Assembly: GCF_006970445.1 (NCBI RefSeq)
Contig: NZ_CP033877.1
Location: 876,750-940,749, forward strand
Origin: Stenotrophomonas maltophilia
GTDB taxonomy: Bacteria; Pseudomonadota; Gammaproteobacteria; Xanthomonadales; Xanthomonadaceae
Length of the DNA stretch: 64,000 bases
Reading direction: 5' to 3'
Positions 56,000 to 64,000 of this stretch are shown piece after piece. Position numbers and translations under genes: made by a program. The notes below the pieces were generated by a model. It was not told the origin of the DNA and did no database searches. It saw only the letters and a list, made by a program, of their open reading frames with translations. Each line of letters begins with the position of its first letter. Positions within the stretch are counted from its first letter, which is position 1.

Positions 56000-56021
56000 T
56001 CCACGCATGGCGTGGATCTAC
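56000..56021 (-). repeat. GTAG palindrome, reverse
   Basis: The GTAGATCCACGCC type reversed, 23 nt after the peptidase stop; identical in type to those in both composite blocks. Confidence 0.8.
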
Positions 56022-56036
56022 TGCTTGTACCGGACG

Positions 56037-56059
56037 GTAGTGCCGGCCGCTGGCCGGCA
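56037..56059 (+). repeat. Single SMAG element
   Basis: Canonical GTAG palindrome, 15 nt after the preceding reverse copy and 27 nt before the terminator. Confidence 0.85.
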
Positions 56060-56086
56060 AACCCGACCCGAGGGCCGGGAGTACCG

Positions 56087-56117
56087 AAACCCCGCGACGC
56101 AGGTCGCGGGGTTTTTT
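56087..56117 (+). terminator. Terminator after the S46 peptidase gene
   Basis: AAACCCCGCGAC/GTCGCGGGGTTT, 12 bp with a GCAG loop, continuing to six T. It lies 110 nt downstream of the stop, after two repeat palindromes. Confidence 0.9.
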
Positions 56118-56226
56118 CATGCCCGACCCGGCCGGGTGCGCCGAACAGGTATCATCCCTGTTCCGCGTACTTCACAGGATGTGAACGAAACGCGGAAACC
56201 TCCTCCCCCCAGGACCCCTTGCACGC

Positions 56227-56871
56227 ATGCGCATCCTGCTTGCCCGCCACGGCGAAACGCCGTGGAACGCCGAAGGCCGCTACCAGGGCCAGATCGATAT
56301 TCCGCTTTCACCGATCGGTGAAGCCCAGGCCCAGGCACTGGGTGCCCGCCTGGCCTCGGTCGACATCACCCGTGCCGTCGCCTCGCCGCTGTCGCGCGCG
56401 CAGCGCACAGCGCAGCTGGCGCTTGGCGCCGCCCGTGCCGACATGCTGCTGACCGAGCCGGAGCTGCAGGAAATTGCCCACGGTGAGTGGGAAGGACTGC
56501 TGGCCAGCGAAATCAACGAGAAGGATCCGTCGCGCCTGCAGGCCTGGCGCGAGGAGCCGGATACCGTGCTGATGCCCGGCGGCGAATCGCTGCGCCTGGT
56601 GCTGGAGCGCAGCTGGCGCGGCCTGGCCCGTGCCACCGAAGGCCTCGGTGAGCACGACACCCTTCTGGTGGTGGCCCATGACGCGGTGAACCGCGTGATC
56701 CTGTGCAAGGTGCTGGGCCTGCCGATTTCCCGCCTGTGGACCTTCCGCCAGGCGCCGACCACGCTCAACCTGCTCGAAGGCGCCGACCTTGACAGCCTGG
56801 AAGTGGTGCGCCTGAACGACTGTGCCCACCACACGCCGTTCTTCGGCGAAGCCAAGCACCGCGCACTCTGA
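56227..56871 (+). CDS. Histidine phosphatase family protein
   Basis: Cytosolic phosphatase of the phosphoglycerate-mutase-like superfamily. It is 214 residues. Phosphohistidine motif LLARHGETPWNAEGRYQGQ at 5-23, acid residue in EIAHGEWEG, second histidine in VVAHDAVNR. CobC-like alpha-ribazole phosphatase, PhoE or GpmB roles are all possible; no cobalamin genes are nearby. folC follows 41 nt later. Confidence 0.85.
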   Translation: MRILLARHGETPWNAEGRYQGQIDIPLSPIGEAQAQALGARLASVDITRAVASPLSRAQRTAQLALGAARADMLLTEPELQEIAHGEWEGLLASEINEKDPSRLQAWREEPDTVLMPGGESLRLVLERSWRGLARATEGLGEHDTLLVVAHDAVNRVILCKVLGLPISRLWTFRQAPTTLNLLEGADLDSLEVVRLNDCAHHTPFFGEAKHRAL

Positions 56872-56912
56872 CCCGCCACACCGAACCACCTGTACCTGCT
56901 GGAAGCACTGCC

Positions 56913-58184
56913 GTGACGAACACCCCGACCACCCTGGCCGACTGGCTGGACTACATTGAACGCCAGCACCCTGCGACCATCGACATGGGCCTGGAGCGCG
57001 TGCGCGCCGTGGCCACGGCGATGGGCCTGGGTACGCCGGCCCAGCGCACCATCGTGGTCGGTGGTACCAACGGCAAGGGCTCGACCGTGGCCTTCATCGA
57101 GGCCATCGGCCGTGCTGCCGGTTGGAAGGTTGGCGCGTACACCTCGCCGCACCTGCTGCGCTACAACGAGCGCGTGCGCATCGACGGGCAGGACGTGGAC
57201 GATGCGGCGCTGGTCGCTGCGTTCAATGCGGTCGAAGCCGCGCGTGGCGAGACCACGCTGACCTATTTCGAGTACGGCACGCTGGCCGCGCTGCAGTTGT
57301 TCGCCGACGCCGGGCTGGACCTGGCGGTACTGGAAGTGGGCCTGGGCGGTCGACTGGATGCGGTCAACATCGTCGATGCCGACGTGGCGGTGATCACTAC
57401 CGTGGACATCGACCATGCCGAATGGCTGGGCGAGGACCGTGAAGCGATCGGCACCGAGAAGGCCGGCATCATCCGTGGCTGGAAGCCGGTGATCCTGGGC
57501 GAGACCGATCCGCCGTCGAGCGTGCTGGCACGTGCCTATCTGGTCGGCGCCAATGCGATCCGTGGCGGCAGCGACTATTTCTACGAGCCGATCGATGCCC
57601 AGCGCTGGCGCTGGCGCGACGTCGGCCTGCGCATGGAACTGCCGACACCGGCGCTGGCCGGCCCGATCCAGCTGGCCAATGCCGGTGCCGCCATCGCTGC
57701 GCTGCGCGCGCTGGACAAGCCGGTGCCGCGTGCGGCGTGGGCTGCCGGTATCGCGGCGGCGCGCATCTCTGGCCGCCTGCAGGCGTTCGAGCGTGACGGT
57801 GTGCAGATCCGCGTCGACGTCGGGCACAACCCGCAGGCCGCGGGCCAGCTGGCGCGCGCACTGAAGGCCGAAACGTCTGCCGGGCGTACCCTGGCGGTGT
57901 ACGCCGCGCTGCAGGACAAGGACGCGGTGGGCGTGGTGCAGGCATTGCAGGACGTGGTCGGCGAGTGGACCCTCGCCGGCCTGGACGGCCCGCGCGGGCA
58001 GAGCGCCGCCCAGTTGCAGGCGCGCCTGGCCGGGACCACCGCCGCCAGCGCGCAACTGGCCGATTCCGTCGAACAGGCACTGGCGCAGGTACTGGCCCGG
58101 GCCGGGCGCGGCGACCGCGTACTGGTGTTCGGCTCCTTCCATACGGCGGCTGCCGCGTTGCAATGGTTGCAGGGCGGCGCCTGA
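56913..58184 (+). CDS. folC: Folylpolyglutamate synthase / dihydrofolate synthase
   Basis: Adds glutamate to dihydropteroate and to folates. GTG start (MTNTPTTLADWLDYIERQHP), 423 residues. ATP-binding GGTNGKGSTVAF near 51-62, YTSPHLLRYNERVRIDG, EVGLGGRLDAVNI and TVDIDHAEWLG are the Mur-ligase-type marks. First of the conserved folC-dedD-cvpA-purF cluster also found in E. coli. Confidence 0.95.
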   Translation: MTNTPTTLADWLDYIERQHPATIDMGLERVRAVATAMGLGTPAQRTIVVGGTNGKGSTVAFIEAIGRAAGWKVGAYTSPHLLRYNERVRIDGQDVDDAALVAAFNAVEAARGETTLTYFEYGTLAALQLFADAGLDLAVLEVGLGGRLDAVNIVDADVAVITTVDIDHAEWLGEDREAIGTEKAGIIRGWKPVILGETDPPSSVLARAYLVGANAIRGGSDYFYEPIDAQRWRWRDVGLRMELPTPALAGPIQLANAGAAIAALRALDKPVPRAAWAAGIAAARISGRLQAFERDGVQIRVDVGHNPQAAGQLARALKAETSAGRTLAVYAALQDKDAVGVVQALQDVVGEWTLAGLDGPRGQSAAQLQARLAGTTAASAQLADSVEQALAQVLARAGRGDRVLVFGSFHTAAAALQWLQGGA

Positions 58185-58226
58185 TCCGCGTTCAGCCAAT
58201 GCCGACGCCGTCCGGTCCGGCACCCG

Positions 58227-58232
58227 TATAAT
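58227..58232 (+). promoter_or_regulatory. Candidate -10 upstream of dedD
   Basis: A perfect TATAAT, 33 nt before the GTG start, in the 80-nt folC-dedD gap. No convincing -35. Confidence 0.4.
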
Positions 58233-58264
58233 CGACCGCAACCTCCGGACAGTTGCCGCCTCAC

Positions 58265-59296
58265 GTGGATACGCCTCTGAAACAGCGTCTGATTGGTGCC
58301 ATCGTGCTGGTCGCACTGGCCGTGATTTTCCTGCCGATGCTGGTCAAGGGGCCTGCACCGGACAGCGGTGTGGCCTCGGTGCCGATCGCCGCGCCGGATG
58401 CCCCCGCCGATGGCCAGTTCGAAACCCGTGAACTGCCTCTGGTTGCTCCGGCCGGTGGAGCAACCGGCCTGCAGACCGGACAGGCCAAGCCGCTGCAGGA
58501 GGCCGCCGCGCCGGCCACGCCGCCGACCGTGGACACGTCCCCGGCGGTTGCCGCCGGCAACTACGCGGTCACTTTTGGTGCGTACGGCAGCAAGGCCGAC
58601 GCCGATGCGGTGATCGCCTACCTGAAACGCTCGCAGATGCCGGGCTTCGCCGAAACGACCACCATCAGCGGGCGTCAGGCGTGGCGTGTGCGCGTCGGAC
58701 CGTATGCCGATCGTGCCCAGGCCGAGGCTGCCCGTCTGCAGGCTGTGAAGATCCGCGCCGATGTGAAGGCCGAAGTCATTACCCTGGATGCTGCGGCGGT
58801 CGCCGCCGCGCCGGCGCCGACGGCCAGCACCCCGGTGGCGGCCACCACGCCGTCGGCCACCAGCAACCCGGTGCGCAGCGAAAGCCTGCCGCCGAGCCCG
58901 CCGACCGCGACCACCACGCCGGCTGCCAAGCCGGAGCCGCCCAAGCCGGCGCCGAAGCCCGAGACCCCGAAGCCGGAAGCCAAGCCTGAGCCGAAGCCGG
59001 AGGCCACCGCCAGCAAGCCGGCGACGGCGCCGACCACACCGGCAGCACCGGCTGCCAGCGGCGTCGGCTTCGCCGTGCAGCTGGGTGCGTTCGGCCAGGC
59101 CAACGATGCCAATGCGCTGCGTGACAAGGTCCGTGCCGCCGGCTTCAGCGCCTTCGTCGAGCAGGTGCGCACCGAAAAGGGCACCCTGCATCGCGTCCGC
59201 GTCGGACCGGTGGCCAACCGGGCCGACGCCGAGCAGCTGAAGGCGCAGGTCGCCGCCAAGGTTGGCGTCGCCGGCATGGTCCGACCGCACCCATGA
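58265..59296 (+). CDS. dedD: SPOR-domain cell division protein DedD
   Basis: Inner-membrane protein that helps septation by binding denuded glycan. GTG start at 58265 (MDTPLKQRLIGAIVLVALAV); a TTG at 58253 is possible. 343 residues: short cytosolic end, transmembrane helix to about residue 27, then a first SPOR-like repeat (YAVTFGAYGSKADADAVIAY), a 90-residue PKPEP/TTP low-complexity linker and a second SPOR domain (FAVQLGAFGQANDANALRDK). Two SPOR units are unusual; E. coli DedD has one. It sits between folC and cvpA as in E. coli. Confidence 0.88.
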   Translation: MDTPLKQRLIGAIVLVALAVIFLPMLVKGPAPDSGVASVPIAAPDAPADGQFETRELPLVAPAGGATGLQTGQAKPLQEAAAPATPPTVDTSPAVAAGNYAVTFGAYGSKADADAVIAYLKRSQMPGFAETTTISGRQAWRVRVGPYADRAQAEAARLQAVKIRADVKAEVITLDAAAVAAAPAPTASTPVAATTPSATSNPVRSESLPPSPPTATTTPAAKPEPPKPAPKPETPKPEAKPEPKPEATASKPATAPTTPAAPAASGVGFAVQLGAFGQANDANALRDKVRAAGFSAFVEQVRTEKGTLHRVRVGPVANRADAEQLKAQVAAKVGVAGMVRPHP

Positions 59297-59342
59297 CCCA
59301 CGCGCAGGCCCGTTGCCAGCGCCGCCGAAGGAGCGGGGCGCC

Positions 59343-60122
59343 ATGATCGACGTGGTGCTGCTGATCGTGATCGCCGCCTCGACCCTGCTCGGGATGCTGC
59401 GTGGCTTCGTGGGAATCGTCATCGGCACGTTGTCGTGGCTGCTGGCCGCGTGGGCGGCCTTCGCCTTCGGCAACGATGCGGCGCGCTGGTGGGCGGCCCC
59501 GGCCGCCCCCGGCGGCGAGCATTTCGTCGGCGGCTACCTGGGCGTGGGCATTGGCGTGATGATCGTGGTTGCGGTGATCGGCATGGTCATCAAGGCGATG
59601 ATCCACCGCAGCATGCTGACCAGCCTGGACCGGTTGCTGGGCGGTGTACTGGGAGCCGTGCGCGGCGGCCTGATCGCGGCGATCCTGGTGCTGCTGGCTG
59701 GCTTCACCCCGCTGACCGCCGAACCCTCCTGGAAGCGCTCGGCGGTCCGCCCGGTGCTGAACCCGGCCGTGGCCTGGATGAACGGGAAGCTGCCGCACTG
59801 GCAGGTGCCCGGCGCCGATCTGCTGCCCAAGACCTTGCCGACCGACATGCTGTCCCCATCTGCATTGATGGAGTTGGGAAAGAGCGCAGGCGCCGATTTG
59901 GGAAAGCCGGGCGCGGCAGGCGATAATGGCATCCTCAACCAGGTAGTGGCGGGCAGCGGATGGCTGCGGCCCGCGAAAGCGGAACAGGGCGACGCATACG
60001 ATCCGGCCGAAGTGCGCCCGGACGCCCCAGCACTGCCAGACAGTATCGAGCCGGGCGATCCGGCCAATGTCGACCGCAGGCGCGGCGACCACCGCGGCCA
60101 GGTACGGCCACCTTCCTTGTAA
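59343..60122 (+). CDS. cvpA: CvpA-family membrane protein
   Basis: Named for colicin V production in E. coli; it supports envelope integrity. Start at ATG 59343 (MIDVVLLIVIAASTLLGMLR), 259 residues. Four hydrophobic helices in the first 130 residues, with RGFVGIVIGTLSW and LDRLLGGVLGAVRGG typical. The C-terminal roughly 100 residues are a polar extension longer than in E. coli. 30 nt before purF. Confidence 0.9.
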   Translation: MIDVVLLIVIAASTLLGMLRGFVGIVIGTLSWLLAAWAAFAFGNDAARWWAAPAAPGGEHFVGGYLGVGIGVMIVVAVIGMVIKAMIHRSMLTSLDRLLGGVLGAVRGGLIAAILVLLAGFTPLTAEPSWKRSAVRPVLNPAVAWMNGKLPHWQVPGADLLPKTLPTDMLSPSALMELGKSAGADLGKPGAAGDNGILNQVVAGSGWLRPAKAEQGDAYDPAEVRPDAPALPDSIEPGDPANVDRRRGDHRGQVRPPSL

Positions 60123-60152
60123 CTGGGCACAGCCCAGCGGAGACCTCGCACC

Positions 60153-61619
60153 ATGTGTGGCATCGTCGGAATCGTCGGCAACCAGAACGTCGCCGGGCAG
60201 TTGTATGACGGCTTGACCGTTCTCCAGCACCGTGGCCAGGACGCGGCGGGCATCGCCACCGCCAGTGGCAGCCGCCTGCGCGTGCAGAAGGCCACCGGCC
60301 TGGTCCGCGATGTGTTCGATGCCCGCACCATGTCCACTCTGGAAGGCAGCGTCGGCATCGCCCACGTACGTTACCCGACCGCGGGTTCGGAAGGCATGGA
60401 CGAGGCACAGCCGTTCTATGTGAACTCGCCGTACGGCATCGCGTTGGCCCACAACGGCAACCTGATCAACACCGAGGCGCTGCGCCAGCAGGTGTTCGAA
60501 CAGGACCGCCGCAACGTCAACACCGATTCGGACAGCGAGGTGCTGCTGAACGTGTTCGCCTACGAACTGGAGCAGCAGCGCCAGCTCAGCCCGGAAGCTG
60601 CGATCCGCGCGGTGGCCGGCGTGCACCGCCGCTGCAAGGGCGGCTATGCGGTGGTCAGCGTGGTGCTGGGCCTGGGCCTGGTCGCCTTCCGCGACCCGCA
60701 TGGCATCCGCCCGCTGGTGCTGGGCAAGCGCAGCCACGCCGAGGGCGATGAGTACATCGTCGCCTCCGAATCGGCCGCGCTGGACGTGCTGGGCTTCCAG
60801 CGCGTGCGTGACGTGCAACCCGGCGAAGCGCTGGTGATCACCGCGCGCGGCGAGCTGTTCTCGGAAATCTGCGCCGAGCCGGCCGAGCACACTCCGTGCA
60901 TCTTCGAGTACGTGTACTTCGCGCGCCCGGATTCGATGATCGACAACGTCTCGGTGCACAAGGCGCGCATGCGCATGGGCATCAAGCTGGGCGAGAAGAT
61001 CCTGCGCCTGCGCCCGGACCACGACATCGACACCATCATCCCGATTCCGGATACCTCGCGCGATGCCGCGCTGGAGATCTCCAACGTGCTCGGGGTGAAG
61101 TACCGCGAAGGCTTCATCAAGAACCGCTACATCGGCCGCACCTTCATCATGCCGGGGCAGGGTGAGCGCGTGAAGTCGGTGCGTCGCAAGCTCAACCCGA
61201 TCCACCTGGAGTTCCGCAACCGCGTGGTGCTGCTGGTGGACGATTCGATCGTGCGTGGCACCACCAGCCAGCAGATCGTGCAGATGGCCCGTGATGCGGG
61301 CGCGCGCAAGGTCTACCTGGCCAGCGCCGCACCGCCGGTGCGCTACCCGAACATCTACGGCATCGACATGCCGGCGGCCGAAGAGCTGGTCGCGCACAAC
61401 CGCACGGTGGAAGAGATCGAGGCCCACCTGGGCTGCGACTGGCTGATCTACCAGGACCTGGAAGACATGGAAGCGGCGGTGAGCGAGGGCAACCCGGCGC
61501 TGCGCAACTTCGATTCGTCCTGCTTCAACGGCCACTACCCGACGGGTATCGAGCCGGGCTACTTCGAGCGCATCCAGCAGCTGCGCTCGGACGACGCCAA
61601 GCACAAGCGCCGCGCCTGA
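60153..61619 (+). CDS. purF: Amidophosphoribosyltransferase
   Basis: First committed step of purine synthesis: PRPP plus glutamine to phosphoribosylamine. It is 488 residues. The N-terminal nucleophile is Cys2 ([15 protein letters not shown]), so Met1 removal should suffice with no propeptide. Glutaminase marks include [10 protein letters not shown] and AHNGNL; the PRPP loop is [17 protein letters not shown]. Closely follows cvpA and is followed 9 nt later by a ferritin-like gene. Confidence 0.97.
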   Translation: MCGIVGIVGNQNVAGQLYDGLTVLQHRGQDAAGIATASGSRLRVQKATGLVRDVFDARTMSTLEGSVGIAHVRYPTAGSEGMDEAQPFYVNSPYGIALAHNGNLINTEALRQQVFEQDRRNVNTDSDSEVLLNVFAYELEQQRQLSPEAAIRAVAGVHRRCKGGYAVVSVVLGLGLVAFRDPHGIRPLVLGKRSHAEGDEYIVASESAALDVLGFQRVRDVQPGEALVITARGELFSEICAEPAEHTPCIFEYVYFARPDSMIDNVSVHKARMRMGIKLGEKILRLRPDHDIDTIIPIPDTSRDAALEISNVLGVKYREGFIKNRYIGRTFIMPGQGERVKSVRRKLNPIHLEFRNRVVLLVDDSIVRGTTSQQIVQMARDAGARKVYLASAAPPVRYPNIYGIDMPAAEELVAHNRTVEEIEAHLGCDWLIYQDLEDMEAAVSEGNPALRNFDSSCFNGHYPTGIEPGYFERIQQLRSDDAKHKRRA

Positions 61620-61628
61620 GGTCCAGGC

Positions 61629-62453
61629 GTGGTTGAGGTGCCCGACGTTGGAGGTGACCTGCTGCGCGCGGCGCAGCAGTGCCTGGCCGAAGCCGACCCG
61701 CTGCGCAAGGTCGCGCTGACCCAGGTGTATGCCGCCGCGTTCCGTGCCGGTCGCCTGAAGGTGGCCGCCGATGCGCCGCCGCCGGAACCGATCCGCATGC
61801 CCGGCCGGCCGGCGCAGCTGGTGCTGGTGCATCCGCGCGAAGTACCGCGGCGTGGACTGGGCGGCGTGGAAGGGCGAGCGGCCTTCATCCACGCCATCGC
61901 CCACATCGAACTCAACGCGATCGACCTGGCCTGGGATGCGGTGTACCGCTTCCGCGGCCTGCCGCCGGCGTTCCATGCCGACTGGGTCAGCTGTGCCGAC
62001 GACGAATCGCGGCACTTCATGCTGCTGCGCGAGCGCCTGCAGGCGCATGGCCACGATTACGCCGATTTCCCCGCGCACAACGGCCTGTGGGAAATGTGCG
62101 AAAAGACCGCGCATGATGGCCTGGCGCGCATGGCGCTGGTGCCGCGCGTGCTTGAAGCGCGCGGCCTGGACGTCACCCCGGGCATGATCGAGAAGCTGCG
62201 CAACGTCGGTGATGGCGAAACCGCCGACGTGCTGGAAGTGATCCTGCGCGAGGAAGTGGCGCATGTTGCCGCCGGTTCGCGCTGGTACCGCTGGTACTGC
62301 GACCGCGCCGGCGTCGAACCGCGCGCGCGGTTCAAGGAGCTGCTGGTGGAATACGCCGGCGGCTACCTGCATGGGCCGTTCAACATGGAAGCGCGCCTGC
62401 TGGCCGGCTTCGATGCCGACGAACTCGCCAACCTGGTCGAACAGGCCGGCTGA
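61629..62453 (+). CDS. DUF455 ferritin-like protein
   Basis: Predicted di-iron helical-bundle protein. GTG start (MVEVPDVGGDLLRAAQQCLA), 274 residues. Metal-binding pattern: HAIAHIELNAIDLAWDA, CADDESRHFMLL and REEVAHVAAGSRWY, giving the Glu/His ligands of a ferritin-like site. Sometimes called MiaE-like, but the tRNA hydroxylase role is unproven for this family. Last gene of the purF cluster; the stop is 2 nt before a large palindrome. Confidence 0.85.
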   Translation: MVEVPDVGGDLLRAAQQCLAEADPLRKVALTQVYAAAFRAGRLKVAADAPPPEPIRMPGRPAQLVLVHPREVPRRGLGGVEGRAAFIHAIAHIELNAIDLAWDAVYRFRGLPPAFHADWVSCADDESRHFMLLRERLQAHGHDYADFPAHNGLWEMCEKTAHDGLARMALVPRVLEARGLDVTPGMIEKLRNVGDGETADVLEVILREEVAHVAAGSRWYRWYCDRAGVEPRARFKELLVEYAGGYLHGPFNMEARLLAGFDADELANLVEQAG

Positions 62454-62455
62454 CA

Positions 62456-62523
62456 AAAAAAGGGGACGGAGGGAATTAAGTCGTTTATGCATAAACGACT
62501 TAATTCCCTCCGTCCCCTTTTTT
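62456..62523. terminator. 68-bp perfect palindrome, bidirectional terminator
   Basis: 34-bp arms with A runs at the left end and T runs at the right, arms reading AGGGGACGGAGGGAATTAAG then TCGTTTATG at the centre. It lies between two convergent genes and its last base is the first base of the downstream gene's stop triplet. Similar GGGGACGGAGGGAATTAAG palindromes are scattered in xanthomonads and may belong to another REP-type family. Confidence 0.9.
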
Positions 62524-63980
62524 CATGCGTTCGGCAGCACCACGCGCTTGCCATCCACCGTTGGCCGGTTGATGTAGAACAAGCCGGGGCCCGGTCGATA
62601 CGGCAGCTCGCTGACGCCGGCGTCGGCGGCATAGGTCAGCGCGGTGTCGCCCAGCGCGTCGAAATTCCAGTGCGCCGACTGCATCAGGTAGCGCCGCCGC
62701 AACAACGCCTCCTGGGTCTGGGTCAGCGCCTGTCCTGCCACCAGCCGCCGAGCGATCGGCTGCAGGGCGGCGGGTAGTTCCCAGCCGGGAACCTCGGCGG
62801 CGTTGGCGTGCCATTGCACGCCGGCATCGATGGCGTGCTGCTGCATCACCTGTAGCGCGATCAACTGGTAGCGCCAATCGATGCGCCGGCGCAGCACCAC
62901 GGCGGCGGTGACATACAGCATCGGGGAGAGCAGCACGCTGCGGCTGCCGGCGCGACGCTGCTGCTGCCACTGGTGCCAGACATCGACCCAGACCTCTTTC
63001 TCGTCAACACCCAGCTGTTGCCGCCAGCGCTCGGCGTCGGCCTGTGCTTCGGCATAGGCCGTGGTGGCCTGCAGGACCGCCAACGGTGGCGTCTGGTAGT
63101 CAGCCACGGTCGAGCGGCGCAGCAACTGCCTGCGTGGACGACTGAGCAGCTTGGGCCCTTCTTCGAGCTGGTTGTAGCCGCCGCCGATGTTGGCGTGCAC
63201 GCCGGGCAGCGCGATCTCGGGGAAGGGAGGCGACACACTGGTGAGCGGGTAGTGCTGGCGATGCTCGTCGCGTGCGCTCAGCTGCAGCACCTGCCTGGCA
63301 ACGCCGGCCTGCAGTGCGAGATGGGGTTGTTCGTCGGCGCGGCCACCGTTGACCGCAACCACGGTGTCGAACAAGCCGATGAAGCGCAGCACCGGTTCTG
63401 CAGGGGCGAGGTCCGTTGCGCAGGACAGGCCGGCGGCCTGCAACAACTGTCGCCAGTGCGTGCCATCCCAGGCCTGCAACTGGTGGGCGACATCGCGCGC
63501 GGCGGCTGCACCCCGTGAAAAGCCGAACAGATCCAGTTGCACGCGTCGCAGGGGTTGCCGCCAGCGCGTAGCAAGCGCGCTCAATGCAGCCGGCAGCAAT
63601 ACCTGCAGCGCACGCTGCACTTTGGCGCGCACACCGCTGGCACCGATACCGAACGCCAGTCCGATCAGGTCGTCGTCGGCGTCATCGCGGGTACCGACAC
63701 CTTCCACGTAGATCGACAGCGAGGGGGTGGCCGATGTGCCGGTGCGGCTGTCCGGGTACAGCTGCTGCAGGCGGGCGATGTTGGTCAGGCCGTTGTCGTA
63801 GCTGCTGGTCAGCCGGCTCTGGTAGGTCGAATCGTCATCCGCACGCAGCTGCGCCGGGCGTGGTTGCGGCAGCTGGGGTCGACCACGCGCCAGGTTGTGT
63901 GCGTTGTTGCGAGTGCCATCGAAGAACAGGCCTATCCGCAGCAAGCCGACATCTTCGTCCGTGTCCAGCGGTGGTGCCAT
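62523..63980 (-). CDS. DUF2235 alpha/beta hydrolase, Tle1-like
   Basis: Start at 63980 (MAPPLDTDEDVGLLRIGLFF) with GGGGA correctly spaced; ATG 63986 is too close to it. 485 residues. N-terminal FFDGTRNNA, the nucleophile elbow LFGFSRGAAAAR, the Asp in GLFDTVVAV and His in GVHANIGGGY form a lipase-type triad. This domain defines the Tle1 phospholipase effectors of type VI secretion. No VgrG or immunity gene is visible before the window ends 20 nt upstream of the start. Confidence 0.85.
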   Translation of the reverse strand: MAPPLDTDEDVGLLRIGLFFDGTRNNAHNLARGRPQLPQPRPAQLRADDDSTYQSRLTSSYDNGLTNIARLQQLYPDSRTGTSATPSLSIYVEGVGTRDDADDDLIGLAFGIGASGVRAKVQRALQVLLPAALSALATRWRQPLRRVQLDLFGFSRGAAAARDVAHQLQAWDGTHWRQLLQAAGLSCATDLAPAEPVLRFIGLFDTVVAVNGGRADEQPHLALQAGVARQVLQLSARDEHRQHYPLTSVSPPFPEIALPGVHANIGGGYNQLEEGPKLLSRPRRQLLRRSTVADYQTPPLAVLQATTAYAEAQADAERWRQQLGVDEKEVWVDVWHQWQQQRRAGSRSVLLSPMLYVTAAVVLRRRIDWRYQLIALQVMQQHAIDAGVQWHANAAEVPGWELPAALQPIARRLVAGQALTQTQEALLRRRYLMQSAHWNFDALGDTALTYAADAGVSELPYRPGPGLFYINRPTVDGKRVVLPNA

Positions 63981-64000
63981 GTGCATTCCCCGTCGTGGCT

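Noticed and set aside
53382..56120. Open frame joined to the 5' end of tdh, giving a 1253-residue product
   Set aside because: The extension is antisense to the S46 peptidase and crosses the double-hairpin element; Tdh alone matches the family length.

Overview
The window is chromosomal DNA of a gamma-proteobacterium of the family Xanthomonadaceae, most likely Stenotrophomonas of the S. maltophilia complex. The grounds are high GC content, GC-rich codon use, xanthomonad-type proteins (class II DAHP synthase, S46 peptidase, TorF-type porin) and, above all, many short palindromes with a GTAG end, the signature of the SMAG repeats known from S. maltophilia. No rRNA or tRNA gene, CRISPR array, prophage or insertion sequence was found.

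Positions 1-23474 are the housekeeping block: the end of rpoC, then str (rpsL, rpsG, fusA, tuf), S10 (rpsJ to rpsQ), spc (rplN to secY) and alpha (rpsM, rpsK, rpsD, rpoA, rplQ). Gene order is canonical, but spacers that are short in E. coli are long and structured here. There is a two-hairpin S10 leader, an intrinsic terminator plus a possible promoter inside spc (rpsN-rpsH), hairpin-filled gaps at rpsG-fusA and rplR-rpsE, and a roughly 330-nt folded leader before rpsM. There is no rpmJ after secY.

Positions 23500-64000 are a mosaic of short operons: dsbB; a TonB receptor divergent from a class II DAHP synthase; an MscS-type channel; an amidase; typA with a DUF2127 gene; ppiB; mdh; rluA; prpE; a gene pair ending in a Suppressor-of-fused protein; gst; a cell wall hydrolase; fadH; a YczE-like protein; an oxidoreductase; an OmpA-family porin; an RsuA-type enzyme flanked by two small related envelope proteins; kbl and tdh (threonine to glycine) separated by a TorF-type porin gene; an S46 dipeptidyl-peptidase; then a phosphatase, folC-dedD-cvpA-purF and a ferritin-like gene, and a DUF2235 (Tle1-like) hydrolase at the right edge.

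The most unusual content is between the genes. Five elements of about 102-108 bp (28006, 28273, 36447, 36779, 53588) share one architecture: a 25-28 bp outer stem whose sequence differs between subtypes yet stays paired, enclosing two small hairpins with compensatory changes. Nine of the ten inner loops carry CANGGANG, the CsrA/RsmA recognition motif. Four of the five lie inside two related, nested-palindromic blocks (27898-28453 and 36357-36943) bounded by inverted copies of a REP-like palindrome. Other repeats are a 135-bp tandem array carrying a SMAG in each unit, SMAG copies that supply a stop codon or a C-terminal tail, and a perfect 68-bp palindrome acting as a bidirectional terminator.
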